Assembly: GCF_001514215.1 (NCBI RefSeq) | Contig: NZ_KQ948859.1 | Span: forward strand, 130,165-194,164 | Source of the DNA: Streptomyces bungoensis | GTDB lineage: Bacteria; Actinomycetota; Actinomycetes; Streptomycetales; Streptomycetaceae | Length of the DNA stretch: 64,000 nt | Direction: 5' to 3' | Shown here: positions 1 through 8,857 of the stretch, one piece after another | How positions within the stretch are numbered: position 1 is the stretch's first letter | How the letters are laid out: each line of letters starts with the position of its first letter | Notes under the pieces: generated by a model | What the model saw: only the letters and a program-made list of their open reading frames with translations | What the model was told of the DNA's origin: nothing | Databases searched by the model: none | Position numbers and translations under genes: made by a program

Positions 1-25
1 CGGCACGATCCAAACGAGAGGCCCC
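1..25. repeat. Partial copy of an inverted-repeat element
   Basis: The first bases carry GATCCAAACGAGAG in nearly the same context (GGCACGATCC... here) as the right arm of the large inverted repeat at 56091-56110 (GGCATGATCC...). In both places the arm lies just downstream of the stop codon of a minus-strand gene. The other arm would be left of the window. It is most likely a 3' stem-loop (terminator or mRNA stabiliser) belonging to a dispersed repeat family; that is inference from two copies. Confidence 0.45.
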
Positions 26-51
26 GGCCCCGCGGTACGACGGGCCTCCGG

Positions 52-648
52 TCAGCCCGCCAGGTGCCCCGCGTCGTTCCAGCTCTCGATCGCCGGCTCC
101 CCGTAGGCCCAGCCCAGCACGGACAGCGAGGTCGGGTTCAGGCGTATGCGGGCCGCGAAGTCCAGGGGCAGACCGAGCCAGCGCGCCCCGATCGACCGCA
201 GGATGTGCCCGTGCGCGAACACCAGCACGTCGCGGTCCGCGGACCGGGCCCAGGAGACGACCTCGTCCGCGCGCGCGGTGACCTCCGCGAGGCTCTCGCC
301 GCCGGGGACGCCGTCCCGCCAGATCAGCCACCCCGGCCGCACGGCCTGGATCTCGGCGGGGGTCATCCCCTCGTAGGCGCCGTAGTCCCATTCCACGAGG
401 GTGTCCCAGACGGCCGCGCGCTCCGCGAACCCGGCGAGTTCGCACGTCTCCCGCGCGCGGGCCAGCGGACTGGTGCGCACCTCCGCCCCCGGCAGCCCGT
501 CCAGCGGAGCGCGGTGCAGGCGCTCGCCGAGCAGCTTGGCCCCCCGGCGCCCCTCCTCCAGGAGCGGGACGTCGGTCCTGCCGGTGTGCTTGCCGGACAG
601 CGACCACTGCGTCTGTCCGTGCCGGGCCAGCAGGATGCGCGGTGCCAT
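52..648 (-). CDS. Histidine phosphatase family protein
   Basis: A 198-residue protein of the phosphoglycerate-mutase/histidine phosphatase superfamily. The phosphohistidine motif LARHGQTQW lies at residues 6-14, a [10 protein letters not shown] motif supplies the usual acidic residue, and the second catalytic His is in [11 protein letters not shown] near residue 150. Such enzymes hydrolyse small phosphate esters in the cytoplasm; the substrate cannot be read here. The ATG at 648 is preceded by GGAAGGG on the minus strand. It diverges from the PAP2 gene. The 3' end runs into the repeat arm at 1-25. Confidence 0.9.
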   Translation of the reverse strand: MAPRILLARHGQTQWSLSGKHTGRTDVPLLEEGRRGAKLLGERLHRAPLDGLPGAEVRTSPLARARETCELAGFAERAAVWDTLVEWDYGAYEGMTPAEIQAVRPGWLIWRDGVPGGESLAEVTARADEVVSWARSADRDVLVFAHGHILRSIGARWLGLPLDFAARIRLNPTSLSVLGWAYGEPAIESWNDAGHLAG

Positions 649-861
649 GGGAGACCCTTCCGGGAGCGGGGCGCCGTGCGACGCCGGGGAGAAGTACGAG
701 GTCGAGGTCCCTTCATCATCGCTCACCACCGAGAGGGGCAACCCGCCGGGCGGTAGCGGCGTCTTTGAGGGCTGAAGCGCCCGCGGGGCCGGGGAACGGA
801 CGCCGTAAAGTGGCACGGCGCCCGCCGGGGGCGCACCCAGCAGAAGGGGGAGGGCGATCGG

Positions 862-1791
862 ATGCCGCAGACCGAGACACCGGGCACCGAGGTGATCCCG
901 CGCATCCGTCTGCGGTGGTGGACCGAGCTGCCGCTCATCCTGCTGATCTACGCCTGCTACACGGCCGGCCGCCTCGTCGCGCGCGGGGACGTCTCGGGTG
1001 CCGTCGACCACGGCCTGGCCCTCCTGCGCATCGAGCAGGTGCTGCACCTCAACGCCGAGCAGCCGCTCAACCGGCTGTTCACGCGCGAGCCGTGGCTCGG
1101 CGTGCCGGCCGACTTCTGGTACGCCTCGCTGCACTACGTGGTCACGCCGGCGGTCCTCGTCTGGCTGTTCCGGACCCGCGCCGAGCTGTACCGCGCGGCG
1201 CGCACCTGGCTGATGACCTCCACGTTCATCGGCCTGATCGGTTTCATCCTGCTGCCCACCTGCCCGCCCCGGCTGCTGTCCGGGGAGCACGGCTTCGTGG
1301 ACACGATGGCCCACTACAGCTCGTACGGCTGGTGGGGCGCCGAGGCCAGCGCGCCGCGCGGCATGGGCGGCATGACCAACCAGTACGCGGCCATGCCGAG
1401 CCTGCACGTGGGCTGGGCGCTGTGGTGCGGGCTCATGCTGTGGCGGTACGGCGGCACCCGGCTGACGAAGGTGCTCGGCGTGGCCTACCCGCTGCTGACC
1501 GCGCTGGTGGTCATGGGCACCGCCAACCACTACCTGCTGGACGCGGTCGCGGGCGTCGCCACGATGGGCGTGGGCCTGCTGCTCGCGCCGTGGGTGACGC
1601 GCGGTTCGGACCTGCTCCGGGCCCGGATCGCCTCCCGGGACACGGCCGTTCCCGCGTTCCCGCCGGCCGCGGGTTCCCCGATTGTCAGTGGCGGATGCCA
1701 GACTTCCGCGGGTGAGCGAATTCCACGGCAGCGCGAGTCGCAGCTCGCGTCCGCAGCCGGACCGGACGCCTCCGCCGCGGACGCGGACTGA
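862..1791 (+). CDS. PAP2-superfamily membrane phosphatase / IPC-synthase-like protein
   Basis: A 309-residue integral membrane protein with about six hydrophobic segments (first near residues 20-38). The PAP2_3 motifs are present: [11 protein letters not shown] with the proton-donor His, and [12 protein letters not shown] with the nucleophile His and Asp. The family removes or transfers lipid-linked phosphate groups at the outer membrane face, for example inositol-phosphate or phosphatidate-type lipids; the lipid here is unknown. ATG 862 follows GGGGGAGGG. The 3' end overlaps the start of the nuclease gene by roughly 80 nt, so the two may be co-transcribed. Confidence 0.88.
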   Translation: MPQTETPGTEVIPRIRLRWWTELPLILLIYACYTAGRLVARGDVSGAVDHGLALLRIEQVLHLNAEQPLNRLFTREPWLGVPADFWYASLHYVVTPAVLVWLFRTRAELYRAARTWLMTSTFIGLIGFILLPTCPPRLLSGEHGFVDTMAHYSSYGWWGAEASAPRGMGGMTNQYAAMPSLHVGWALWCGLMLWRYGGTRLTKVLGVAYPLLTALVVMGTANHYLLDAVAGVATMGVGLLLAPWVTRGSDLLRARIASRDTAVPAFPPAAGSPIVSGGCQTSAGERIPRQRESQLASAAGPDASAADAD

Positions 1792-2914
1792 GGGGCTCCG
1801 GCAGCGGCTCGCTGAGCTGCGCGGCCCGGACGTACCGGCCAAGGCCCTGGACGCGCGCGCCCTCGCGGCGCTCGCCGCCAACCCCGGGTGCCGCAGACGG
1901 GCGATCCTGGACGGCGCCGGGGTGGACAAGGCGGCGCTCGCGAGCGCGCTGGGCGCGCCGTCCGGTTTCGGCCAGTCGCAGTTCGCGCTGACCCGCGGCA
2001 ACGCGTTCGAGGCGAAGGTGAAGGCGGACGGCGGCGCGGAGCTGCTGCGGCTGGTCCACGCCCGGCTCGACCCGGGTGCCGAGCCGCCCGCCGGGGCCGC
2101 GCTGCCCGACCTGTCCGCGCTCGGCCCCGAGGGGCGTACGGCGCGCACGGCGCTGGCGCTGCGCGAGGCGGTGGACGCGGGCGGCTGGACGCTGCTGGAC
2201 CACCCGATGCTGGCGCTGGACGTGGCGGGCTCCGTCGCGTTCCTGGAACCGGACGCGGTCGTGGTGCACCCGGACGGCAGCTGGACGGTCGTGGAGATCA
2301 AGTCCTTCCCGATGCTGGACGGCTCGGCCGACCCGGCGAAGGTGGGCGCGGCCGCCCGGCAGGCGGCGGTGTACGTGCTGGCCCTGGAGTCCGTGGCCGC
2401 CCGGCTCGACCCCGCCCCGCGGGTGCGGCACCGGGTGCTGCTGGTGTGCCCGAAGGACTTCTCCAACCTGCCCACCGCCTCCGCCGTGGACGTCCGCAAG
2501 CAGCGCGCGGTCACCGCCCGCCAGCTGGCCCGGCTCACCCGTGTGGAGGAGATCGCCGGCAGCCTCCCGGAGGGCACCTGCTTCGCCCCGGACCGGCCGG
2601 CCGAGGAGCTGACGGCGGCCGTGGAGGCGGTCCCGGCGACCTACGCGCCGGAGTGCCTGTCCGCCTGCGAACTGGCCTTCCACTGCCGGGAACGCTCCCG
2701 GGAGGCCGGCGCCGTCACCCGCCTCGGCCGCCCCCTGCGCGCCGAGCTCGGCGGCCTGACCACGGTCGAGGAGGTCCTCGCGGCGGCCCGCGGCGAGGCC
2801 GGCGACCCCGCCGACCCGGCCGTCGCGGCCCTGCGCCGCGCGGCCGCACTGCGCGCGGAGGCCCTGCGCGCGGCCGGGCACCCCGCCGCCGCGGAGGTGG
2901 CCGCGTGTCGCTGA
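1712..2914 (+). CDS. RecB/Cas4-like PD-(D/E)XK nuclease with four-Cys Fe-S signature
   Basis: A protein of about 400 residues. Counting from GTG 1712, the RecB-type nuclease core is visible: Asp181 in FLEPDAVVV, the ExK pair Glu195/Lys197 in VVEIKSF, and QxxxY at 217-221. Cys60 and the C-terminal cluster Cys315-x3-Cys319-x5-Cys325 match the split four-Cys iron-sulphur arrangement known from AddB and Cas4. The expected activity is DNA end or single-strand cleavage. The start is uncertain: TTG 1682 and GTG 1688 are in frame and none has a strong ribosome site. It overlaps the next gene by 10 nt and forms an operon with it and the helicase. TM0106-type proteins fuse such a nuclease to a helicase; here they are separate. 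Confidence 0.75.
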   Translation: MSEFHGSASRSSRPQPDRTPPPRTRTEGLRQRLAELRGPDVPAKALDARALAALAANPGCRRRAILDGAGVDKAALASALGAPSGFGQSQFALTRGNAFEAKVKADGGAELLRLVHARLDPGAEPPAGAALPDLSALGPEGRTARTALALREAVDAGGWTLLDHPMLALDVAGSVAFLEPDAVVVHPDGSWTVVEIKSFPMLDGSADPAKVGAAARQAAVYVLALESVAARLDPAPRVRHRVLLVCPKDFSNLPTASAVDVRKQRAVTARQLARLTRVEEIAGSLPEGTCFAPDRPAEELTAAVEAVPATYAPECLSACELAFHCRERSREAGAVTRLGRPLRAELGGLTTVEEVLAAARGEAGDPADPAVAALRRAAALRAEALRAAGHPAAAEVAACR

Positions 2915-4503
2915 TCGTCACCCTGGCCCGGCTCGAGGCCGTCGCCACCGGCCGGGCCCGGCCCATCGCGACCGTCCGCCACCGGCACCTGTCGCAGCGC
3001 CCGCTGGTGTTCGTGCCGCTCACCACCGCCGGTGAGGCGGGCGCCCCGCTCGGCGCGCTGGTGGGCACCGACCGGGACGCGCCGCGCCTGCTGGTGGTGC
3101 CGCAGCCCCGCGACCGGGACCTCAGGTTCGCGTTCCTCGCCGAACTGGCCGACGTCGTCCTGCCGTACCTGGACTCCTGCGCGGAGTCGGTCGAGGCGGC
3201 CGAGCGCACCGAGACCGACCCGGAGACCGGCAAGCGCGTCAAGGTCGAGGTCGAGCTGTGCACGGACGCGCCCCAGCTGATCGTGCCCAGCCGCGCGGGC
3301 CTGGACCTCGTCCGGCTGCTCGGCCGCTCCATGCGCTTTCGCCGCACCGCCGAGCAGGACCCGGACACCCCCTACCCGGCGCCGCCGCGGGTGCCGCTGC
3401 TCGGCCGCTGGCTCACCCACTACGGCGAGCGGGCCCGCGTGCCCGGCTCGTCCCTGCTGCTGGCGCTCACCGAGGTGCTGTCCCGGCACTGGGCGACCGG
3501 CCAGTCCGGCCTGGAGGACCAGCACCTGGGCGCCCTGCTCGCCTGGATCGATCCGCCGGAGGGCAGCACCGGCGCCGAGGCCGCCGAGCGGGCCGAGCTC
3601 GCCCGTGACGCCGACGGCCAGTTGCTGTGCCCGCCGGCCGGCCCGGCCACCGACCCGGCGTTCGACAACAGGCTGCTGGCCCCCGCCATCGAGCGCTACG
3701 ACCGGGCGCGCACCGCCCTCGCCGCCGCCGAGGACGCCCTGGAGGCCGACGACCGGCTGGCCCGGCTCAGCGCCGCCGAGCGGGAGATCCGCGATCTGGT
3801 GGAGAGCCGCACCCGGCCCACCTGGGACGCGGTCTGGCGGGGCCTGGACCTGCTGCGGACGCTCCCGGAGGGCGCGCACGTCGAGGAGCGGTGGACCCGG
3901 GACCGCTGGTCGTTCACCGGGCACCGCGACCGGGTGCTGGCCGGCGAGCCGCCGCAGCCGCGCCGGGACGACGCGGTGACGGCGGCGAACAAGCTGGCCA
4001 CGCGCGAGCGCGAGCAGGCGCGCCTGGAGGCGCAGGAGGCGCTGGACGACCCGCTGGTGATGGCCGGGCGGCGGCTGGCCGGAGAGGCGTTCGCGGGCGA
4101 GGTCACCGATGCCGTCATGGCGTACGGCGAGGGCAGGCGGCCCAGCCCGCGCCCGCTGGTGACGGTCCGCACGGAGGACCGGCCGCACCTGGCGGAGCGC
4201 GCGAAGGTGTACCGCTCGCTGGGCGGCAGGCCGCAGGCGGCGGAGTTCGCCGGGTACGAGGGCGCCCCGGAGGAGGGCCTGCTCGTGCTGCGGATCCTGG
4301 ACAAGATGGGCCGGGGCAGGGAGCCGGAGCCCGGGTCGGTGCCGGAGAAGGGCGACGCGGTCTGCTTCACCCTCTTCGAGCACGAGCAGCGCGGCGGCGC
4401 GAAGCTGCCCGACCCGGAGGAGACCCCGTGGACGCACGGCGGCCCGCCGGGCGAGGCCGCGCCGGAGGCGCCCGACGCCGTGACCGAGGAGGACGTGCTG
4501 TGA
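2905..4503 (+). CDS. Unrecognised 532-aa protein between nuclease and helicase
   Basis: I do not recognise this protein. It starts at GTG 2905 with GGAGG at 2893-2897 inside the end of the nuclease gene, and its stop overlaps the helicase GTG by 3 nt, so translation of all three is probably coupled. It has no signal peptide or membrane segment. Two charged, helix-prone stretches (roughly residues 265-305 and 350-385) could form coiled coils. The C-terminal third is compact, followed by an acidic Pro-rich tail. No Walker, nuclease or zinc motif is visible. Position suggests a third subunit of a nuclease-helicase complex; this is inference. Confidence 0.8.
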   Translation: MSLIVTLARLEAVATGRARPIATVRHRHLSQRPLVFVPLTTAGEAGAPLGALVGTDRDAPRLLVVPQPRDRDLRFAFLAELADVVLPYLDSCAESVEAAERTETDPETGKRVKVEVELCTDAPQLIVPSRAGLDLVRLLGRSMRFRRTAEQDPDTPYPAPPRVPLLGRWLTHYGERARVPGSSLLLALTEVLSRHWATGQSGLEDQHLGALLAWIDPPEGSTGAEAAERAELARDADGQLLCPPAGPATDPAFDNRLLAPAIERYDRARTALAAAEDALEADDRLARLSAAEREIRDLVESRTRPTWDAVWRGLDLLRTLPEGAHVEERWTRDRWSFTGHRDRVLAGEPPQPRRDDAVTAANKLATREREQARLEAQEALDDPLVMAGRRLAGEAFAGEVTDAVMAYGEGRRPSPRPLVTVRTEDRPHLAERAKVYRSLGGRPQAAEFAGYEGAPEEGLLVLRILDKMGRGREPEPGSVPEKGDAVCFTLFEHEQRGGAKLPDPEETPWTHGGPPGEAAPEAPDAVTEEDVL

Positions 4504-5837
4504 CGACCGCCGGCTTCGACCCGGGGGCGGCGGCCGCCCGTGCGACGGACGCGATCCTGCGCGACACGCTGCACGGCACGCACCGCGGTGTCGTCGTGGA
4601 CTCCCCGCCCGGGGCGGGCAAGTCGACGCTCGTGGTCCGCGCGGCGCTGGAGCTGGCCGGTGCCGGACGGCCCCTGATGGTGGTCGCGCAGACCAACGCG
4701 CAGGTCGACGACCTGGTCCTGCGGCTCGCCGAGAAGGCCCCGGACCTGCCCGTCGGCCGGCTGCACAGCAGCGACGCCGACGCCTACGACAAGGCGCTGG
4801 ACGCGCTGGACAACGTGCGCACGTCGGCGAAGGCGGGCGACCTGAACGGGCTGCCGGTGGTGCTGTCCACCGCCGCGAAGTGGGCCCACGTCAAGGCGGA
4901 CGAGCCGTGGCGGCACGCGATCGTCGACGAGGCGTACCAGATGCGCTCGGACGCGCTCCTGGCGGTGGCCGGCCTGTTCGAGCGGGCGCTGTTCGTGGGC
5001 GACCCGGGCCAGCTGGACCCGTTCGCGATCGTGGGCAGCGAGCAGTGGGCGGGCCTGACGTACGACCCGTCGGCGTCGGCGGTGACGACGCTGCTGGCGC
5101 ACAACCCGGACCTGCCCCAGCACCGCCTCCCGGTGTCCTGGCGCCTGCCCGCCACGGCGGCTCCCCTGGTCTCGGACGCCTTCTACCCGTACACCCCGTT
5201 CCGCAGCGGCACGGACCACGACGACCGCCGCCTGACCTTCGCGGTCCCCTCCGACGGCTCCGGCCCGGACCGGGTGATCGACGAGGCGGCGGCGTCCGGC
5301 TGGGGTCTGCTGGAGCTGCCGGCCCGGCACACCCCGCGCACCGACCCGGAGGCGGTGCGGGCGGTCGCGGCCGTCGTACGCCGTCTGCTGGACCGGTCGG
5401 GCGCGGCGGTCTCCGAGCGGGCGCCGGAGCCCGCGCCGCTGACCGCGGGCCGCATCGCCGTGGGCACGGCCCACCGGGACCAGGCGGCGGCCGTCCGCGC
5501 CGCCCTGGCCGAACGCGGCGTGACGGACGTCACCGTGGACACCGCGAACCGGCTCCAGGGCCGCGAGTACGACGTCACGGTGGTCCTGCACCCACTGTCC
5601 GGGCGCCCCGACGCCACCGCCTTCCACCTGGAGACCGGCCGCCTGTGCGTCCTGGCCTCCCGCCACCGCCACGCCTGCATCGTCGTCTGCCGGGCGGGCG
5701 TCGGCGACCTCCTGGACGACTACCCGTCCACCGAACCGGTCCAGCTGGGGACCCTGGTGAAGTTCCCGGACGGGTGGGAGGCGAACCACGCGATCCTCGC
5801 CCACCTGGCCCAGCACCGGGTCGGCTGGCAGCCGTGA
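4500..5837 (+). CDS. SF1-type DNA/RNA helicase (AAA ATPase)
   Basis: A 445-residue superfamily 1 helicase. Walker A SPPGAGKST lies at 35-43, the DE pair of motif II at 143-144 (IVDEAYQ), motif III GDPGQLDP at 167-174, and the C-terminal RecA-fold motifs around VDTANRLQGREYD and VLASRHRH. It is shorter than UvrD or RecB and resembles the helicase half of Dna2/TM0106-like nuclease-helicases. Start GTG 4500 overlaps the preceding stop and follows GAGGAGGA. It probably unwinds DNA for the nuclease encoded two genes upstream. The cellular role (repair, R-loop processing or defence) is not shown by the sequence. Confidence 0.85.
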   Translation: MTTAGFDPGAAAARATDAILRDTLHGTHRGVVVDSPPGAGKSTLVVRAALELAGAGRPLMVVAQTNAQVDDLVLRLAEKAPDLPVGRLHSSDADAYDKALDALDNVRTSAKAGDLNGLPVVLSTAAKWAHVKADEPWRHAIVDEAYQMRSDALLAVAGLFERALFVGDPGQLDPFAIVGSEQWAGLTYDPSASAVTTLLAHNPDLPQHRLPVSWRLPATAAPLVSDAFYPYTPFRSGTDHDDRRLTFAVPSDGSGPDRVIDEAAASGWGLLELPARHTPRTDPEAVRAVAAVVRRLLDRSGAAVSERAPEPAPLTAGRIAVGTAHRDQAAAVRAALAERGVTDVTVDTANRLQGREYDVTVVLHPLSGRPDATAFHLETGRLCVLASRHRHACIVVCRAGVGDLLDDYPSTEPVQLGTLVKFPDGWEANHAILAHLAQHRVGWQP

Positions 5838-5956
5838 CCGCCACCCCGCGCCGCCGAACCGGCGGGGCCGAGACCCCCTTGCACGGGCGCGGGACAATGG
5901 ACGGTGGCCCGCCCCGAGGCGGCGCCGATCGGACCGTACGAGGAGGAGATGGAGAC

Positions 5957-6328
5957 ATGGCGGAGCCCACGCCGCGTCGGAACGAACCGCGGCTACGCCC
6001 CGCGCCCCTGCTCTTCGAGCCGGCGGAGGCGGCCGCCGATCCCGAGCACTTCTTCGACCTGGAGTCGATCGACGATCCCCGGGCGCTGCTGACCCGGGCG
6101 ACGGAGCTGACCCAGGCGTTCCGCGCGGCCGCCGACCGGGCCGTGGAGTTCCAGGCCATCGCGGCGGCCCAGCTCGCCGACCCGCGCAGGTTCGACCGGC
6201 TGACCGCGGCGGACATCGCCGAGCGGGCGGAATGGACGGAGGACTACGCGAAGAAGATGGTGGAGTTCGGGCGGGACCTGATGCGCGGGGCCGACACGGA
6301 GGGCCGGACGCCCGTCGACCCGGTGTAG
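5957..6328 (+). CDS. Small protein with helix-turn-helix-like C-terminal half
   Basis: A 123-residue soluble protein from ATG 5957 after a GGAGGAGATGGAGAC ribosome site. The N-terminal third is Pro/Glu/Arg-rich. The C-terminal half contains LTAADIAERAEWTEDYAKKM, which reads like a helix-turn-helix as in small DNA-binding regulators. It lies 119 nt after the helicase on the same strand, so it could be the last gene of that operon or have its own promoter. The family is not recognised and its function is unknown. Confidence 0.75.
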   Translation: MAEPTPRRNEPRLRPAPLLFEPAEAAADPEHFFDLESIDDPRALLTRATELTQAFRAAADRAVEFQAIAAAQLADPRRFDRLTAADIAERAEWTEDYAKKMVEFGRDLMRGADTEGRTPVDPV

Positions 6329-6451
6329 ACGCGGCGGCCCATCCCGTCCGGCATATGCCAGCCGGGCAAGATACTCCACCTGGCCCCATCACGTCCCGGA
6401 TTTCGGCGACCGAGGAGAACCGCGCGCTCACGGACGGTAGATGTAGTCGTC

Positions 6452-7027
6452 ATGAGCAGCGCACCGAACGTCACCTCGGTCACCACCGCCGGGGCCGCCT
6501 GGCTGGCCTCGGCAGGAACGTATCCCCGTAGCACGCTCGCCCTGTGGGGGGAGCGCCCAAAGGCCCCGGTGGTGCTGCCCTGCGGCACCGTCTTCGACGT
6601 CGTGAGCGCCCCGGTGGTCTTCGGGCGCCGGATGCTGGACCGGCTGTGGGACGAGGGGCCGGGCTCCGGGCCGGTCGCAGCGCACCGGGGCCGGGTGCTG
6701 CTGTTCGCCGCCCCGGGCACGGCCCAGCGCCTGCCGTCCCTGCTGGCCTGGGAGGAGTGGGGCTCGCACCGGACGGACGCGGTGCCGCCCCTGCTGTGCC
6801 ACGGCACCGGCGACGCGGTGACCGTCCCGGCACCGCGCGGCGGCGACTCCCCCGGCCCCGGCGGCTCCCGCTGGCTGGTCGCCCCGGACACCCGGCACCC
6901 CTGGCTGCCGGGCCCCGAGGTGGTGCTGTGGGCGGCGGTGCGGGCGGCCCGCGCGGCGGTGCGGATATCGATTTTTCCTCCCGCCGACCAGGGTGCTAAT
7001 GTCTACGACGTCAGCAGGCGCCGCTAG
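6452..7027 (+). CDS. Prim-pol-like (bifunctional primase/polymerase N-terminal family) protein
   Basis: A protein of 191 residues from ATG 6452. Phrases such as VLPCGTVFDVVSAPVVFGRRML and GRVLLFAAPGTAQRLPSLL recall the short Streptomyces proteins annotated with a bifunctional DNA primase/polymerase N-terminal domain; this is recognition from memory and is weak. I cannot place a complete catalytic Asp/Glu/His triad. The stop TAG (7025-7027) lies inside tRNA-Lys copy 1, so the last three codons are read from tRNA sequence. It may be a degraded or truncated relative of the larger primase-polymerases. Confidence 0.6.
   Translation: MSSAPNVTSVTTAGAAWLASAGTYPRSTLALWGERPKAPVVLPCGTVFDVVSAPVVFGRRMLDRLWDEGPGSGPVAAHRGRVLLFAAPGTAQRLPSLLAWEEWGSHRTDAVPPLLCHGTGDAVTVPAPRGGDSPGPGGSRWLVAPDTRHPWLPGPEVVLWAAVRAARAAVRISIFPPADQGANVYDVSRRR
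6997..7002 (+). promoter_or_regulatory. Candidate -10 element of tRNA-Lys copy 1
   Basis: TAATGT lies 15 nt before the mature 5' end of the tRNA, within the 3' end of the upstream coding frame. Equivalent TAnnnT elements stand before copies 2 (17872-17877) and 3 (21901-21906), so each tRNA is probably transcribed on its own. No good -35 box is visible. Confidence 0.4.
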
Positions 7028-7091
7028 CTCAGTTGGTTAGAGCAGCTGACTCTTAATCAGCGGGTCCGGGGTTCGAGTCCCTGGCGGCGCA
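7018..7091 (+). tRNA. tRNA-Lys (anticodon CTT), copy 1
   Basis: A complete cloverleaf: acceptor stem GCGCCGC/GCGGCGC, anticodon loop CTCTTAA with CTT at its centre, and T loop TTCGAGT. CCA is not encoded. It decodes AAG, the dominant lysine codon in this DNA. The same 74-nt gene occurs at 17930 and 21921. Confidence 0.97.
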
Positions 7092-7098
7092 CGATGAC

Positions 7099-7142
7099 GA
7101 TGGCGAGGCGTGTTCGCGTACAGCGCGAACCTCCTCGCCATC
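7099..7142 (+). terminator. Terminator hairpin after tRNA-Lys copy 1
   Basis: A perfect outer stem GATGGCGAGG/CCTCGCCATC encloses a second stem GTTCGCG/CGCGAAC with a 5-nt loop, followed by a T-rich tail CTGTTTCTG. The outer stem and tail are repeated after tRNA-Lys copy 3 at 22002-22045. Confidence 0.8.
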
Positions 7143-7278
7143 TCTGTTTCTGCGCGGCTTCGCCGCGTGTGGTGGGGGCTCCGTCACCCACACCCCCATG
7201 GGGGTCGGGTACGCCGGTGTTTCTCGCGACGCCGCCCCGCCCGCCCCCGAGACGCCCCGCCACACCGAGCACCCGACA

Positions 7279-8532
7279 TCACCCGGTCCGCCGAGGGGTG
7301 ATCACCACCGTCCACGCCCCGGACGCCGTTCGGTCCTCCACCTCGATCCTCACGCCGTCGCCCGGGACGGTGAAGCTCTCGCCGAGGGAGACCGGGGCGT
7401 CGGCCAGGGGTGGGTAGACCGAGTTCTCCCAGCAGGCCTCGCTGTCCGGATGGGCGTCGACCACCTCGACGGGGCCGCCGCCGGACTCCGCGCCGCTGTG
7501 CACCCGGTAGACGAGGATGCCCTGCCGGCACGTCCCCCGGTCGTTCCCGGCTCTGCCGCGCGCCTCGAAGGCCAGCTCGGTGTCCGGCCCGGTGCGCACG
7601 ACCGCCAGCTTCGTGCCGTGGCCGAGGCCGAAGGCCGGGGCGCCGGCCGTGCCCTGCACCGGGACCCCCGGCCCGGCGGCCAGCGGCTCCAGGGTGAGCC
7701 GGACCGGTGCGGTGCCCCGCACGCACGCCACCTGGCGCGGATCCAGCCAGCCCAGCTTCCACTTGTGCCAGGCGAACAGGTCCGGCGACAGACCGAACTG
7801 GCTGCCCATCAGGTCCCAGTCGCCGACGTAGGTGTCCCAGTCGCCCTTGCCGTCGACCGGGCGGTGGTACAGATCGGGCAGGTCGAAGACGTGGCCGGTC
7901 TCGTGGGCGAGGACCAGCCGGTCGGGCGGGTGGTGCTCGAACACCGTGACGACCCGGCGCACGTCCGTGCCGTCCACCTGGATGGGCGTCTCCAGGTTGA
8001 CGACCTTCGTCGCGTCCGAGTCGACGCCCGGCGCGTCCGGGTCGGCGACCAGGTAGACGACGTCGTAGCGGGAGAAGTCGACCTCCCCGTCCGCCACCGC
8101 GAAGGCGTCGCGCAGGTAGGCGGCGCGGTCCCCTGCGCTCCAGTCGCGCTTTATGGCGTACGCGGTGGACGGGCGCGGCATGCGCAGCCAGTGCCGCAGC
8201 GGGTGCGCGCGCAGCGTGAAGCGGCCGTAGGAGGCCTGCTGGAAGAAGCGGCTGGTGGCCGGGAAGTGGTCGGCGGCCAGTTCGGCGGGGGTGGTGTGCG
8301 GGCGGGCGTCCGGGAAGGACAGGAAGACCATGACGGCGTCGAGGGTGCCGACCGGGCGGGTGTAGGCGGGGTTCCAGGTGTCCACGCCCTCCGAGTGGTG
8401 GGCCTCGGTCCGGTGCAGGGCGCACGGGGTCGTCGAGAAGGGCTCGGCGACCGACGGTCCGCTGAGGACCGAGGTGGCGGCGAGGGCCGACATCGTCGTC
8501 ATCACGGCGGCGGCACTGCGCAGCTTGGGCAC
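7279..8532 (-). CDS. Secreted M6-type (immune-inhibitor-A-like) zinc metalloprotease
   Basis: A 417-residue exported protein. Its N-terminal signal peptide ends near ATSVLSGPSVAEP. The zinc-binding HExxH motif is in LAHETGHVFDLPDLYH near residue 255, with a downstream GDWDLMGSQ resembling the M6 Met-turn region. The C-terminal portion looks like a beta-sandwich. It probably degrades extracellular protein. Start GTG 8532 follows GGAGG at ideal spacing; longer in-frame starts up to 8664 lie in the intergenic promoter region. The gene diverges from the c-di-GMP enzyme. Confidence 0.85.
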   Translation of the reverse strand: MPKLRSAAAVMTTMSALAATSVLSGPSVAEPFSTTPCALHRTEAHHSEGVDTWNPAYTRPVGTLDAVMVFLSFPDARPHTTPAELAADHFPATSRFFQQASYGRFTLRAHPLRHWLRMPRPSTAYAIKRDWSAGDRAAYLRDAFAVADGEVDFSRYDVVYLVADPDAPGVDSDATKVVNLETPIQVDGTDVRRVVTVFEHHPPDRLVLAHETGHVFDLPDLYHRPVDGKGDWDTYVGDWDLMGSQFGLSPDLFAWHKWKLGWLDPRQVACVRGTAPVRLTLEPLAAGPGVPVQGTAGAPAFGLGHGTKLAVVRTGPDTELAFEARGRAGNDRGTCRQGILVYRVHSGAESGGGPVEVVDAHPDSEACWENSVYPPLADAPVSLGESFTVPGDGVRIEVEDRTASGAWTVVITPRRTG

Positions 8533-8674
8533 GGCGACGACCTCCGGACGCGGTTGACGGGACACCGGATCCAGAGTGTGTGAGTTTGCTACCTTTCGCC
8601 CTGTTTGCCTGAACCAGAAGGGTGAGTGCGCCCGTTTGTGCGCCGCGTGCACCGGCGCCGACACCCCGAATCAC

Positions 8675-8687
8675 TCACGGAACGTCA
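8675..8687. promoter_or_regulatory. Candidate BldD operator upstream of cdgA
   Basis: TCACGGAACGTCA fits the BldD pattern TnAC-n5-GTnA at both half-sites, though the two inner preferred bases (C and G) differ. It lies about 170 nt before the chosen cdgA start and upstream of a TATGAT box at about 8801. BldD control of cdgA is established in S. coelicolor; this exact site is my inference. A second match (TCACACACAGTCA, 8913-8925) lies inside the coding region. Confidence 0.4.
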
Positions 8688-8857
8688 CAACTGGTCGAGG
8701 GCCGATGAGCCCGTCCGGGTGCGGGCAGAAACGTTCTGTCAGAACCTGTGGTCTATCCCGGACACTGGAGAGTGGCTGGAAGGCCCCAGGGCCAGCCTCT
8801 ATGATCGGCACACTTTCCGGCACGGACTTCAGATCGAGTGCACTGCGGGAGCGAGCG

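Noticed and set aside
3696-6431. Long minus-strand open frame antisense to the helicase operon
   Set aside because: Its Arg/Pro/Gly-rich product has no motif; it is the shadow of strong G/C bias in the real plus-strand genes.
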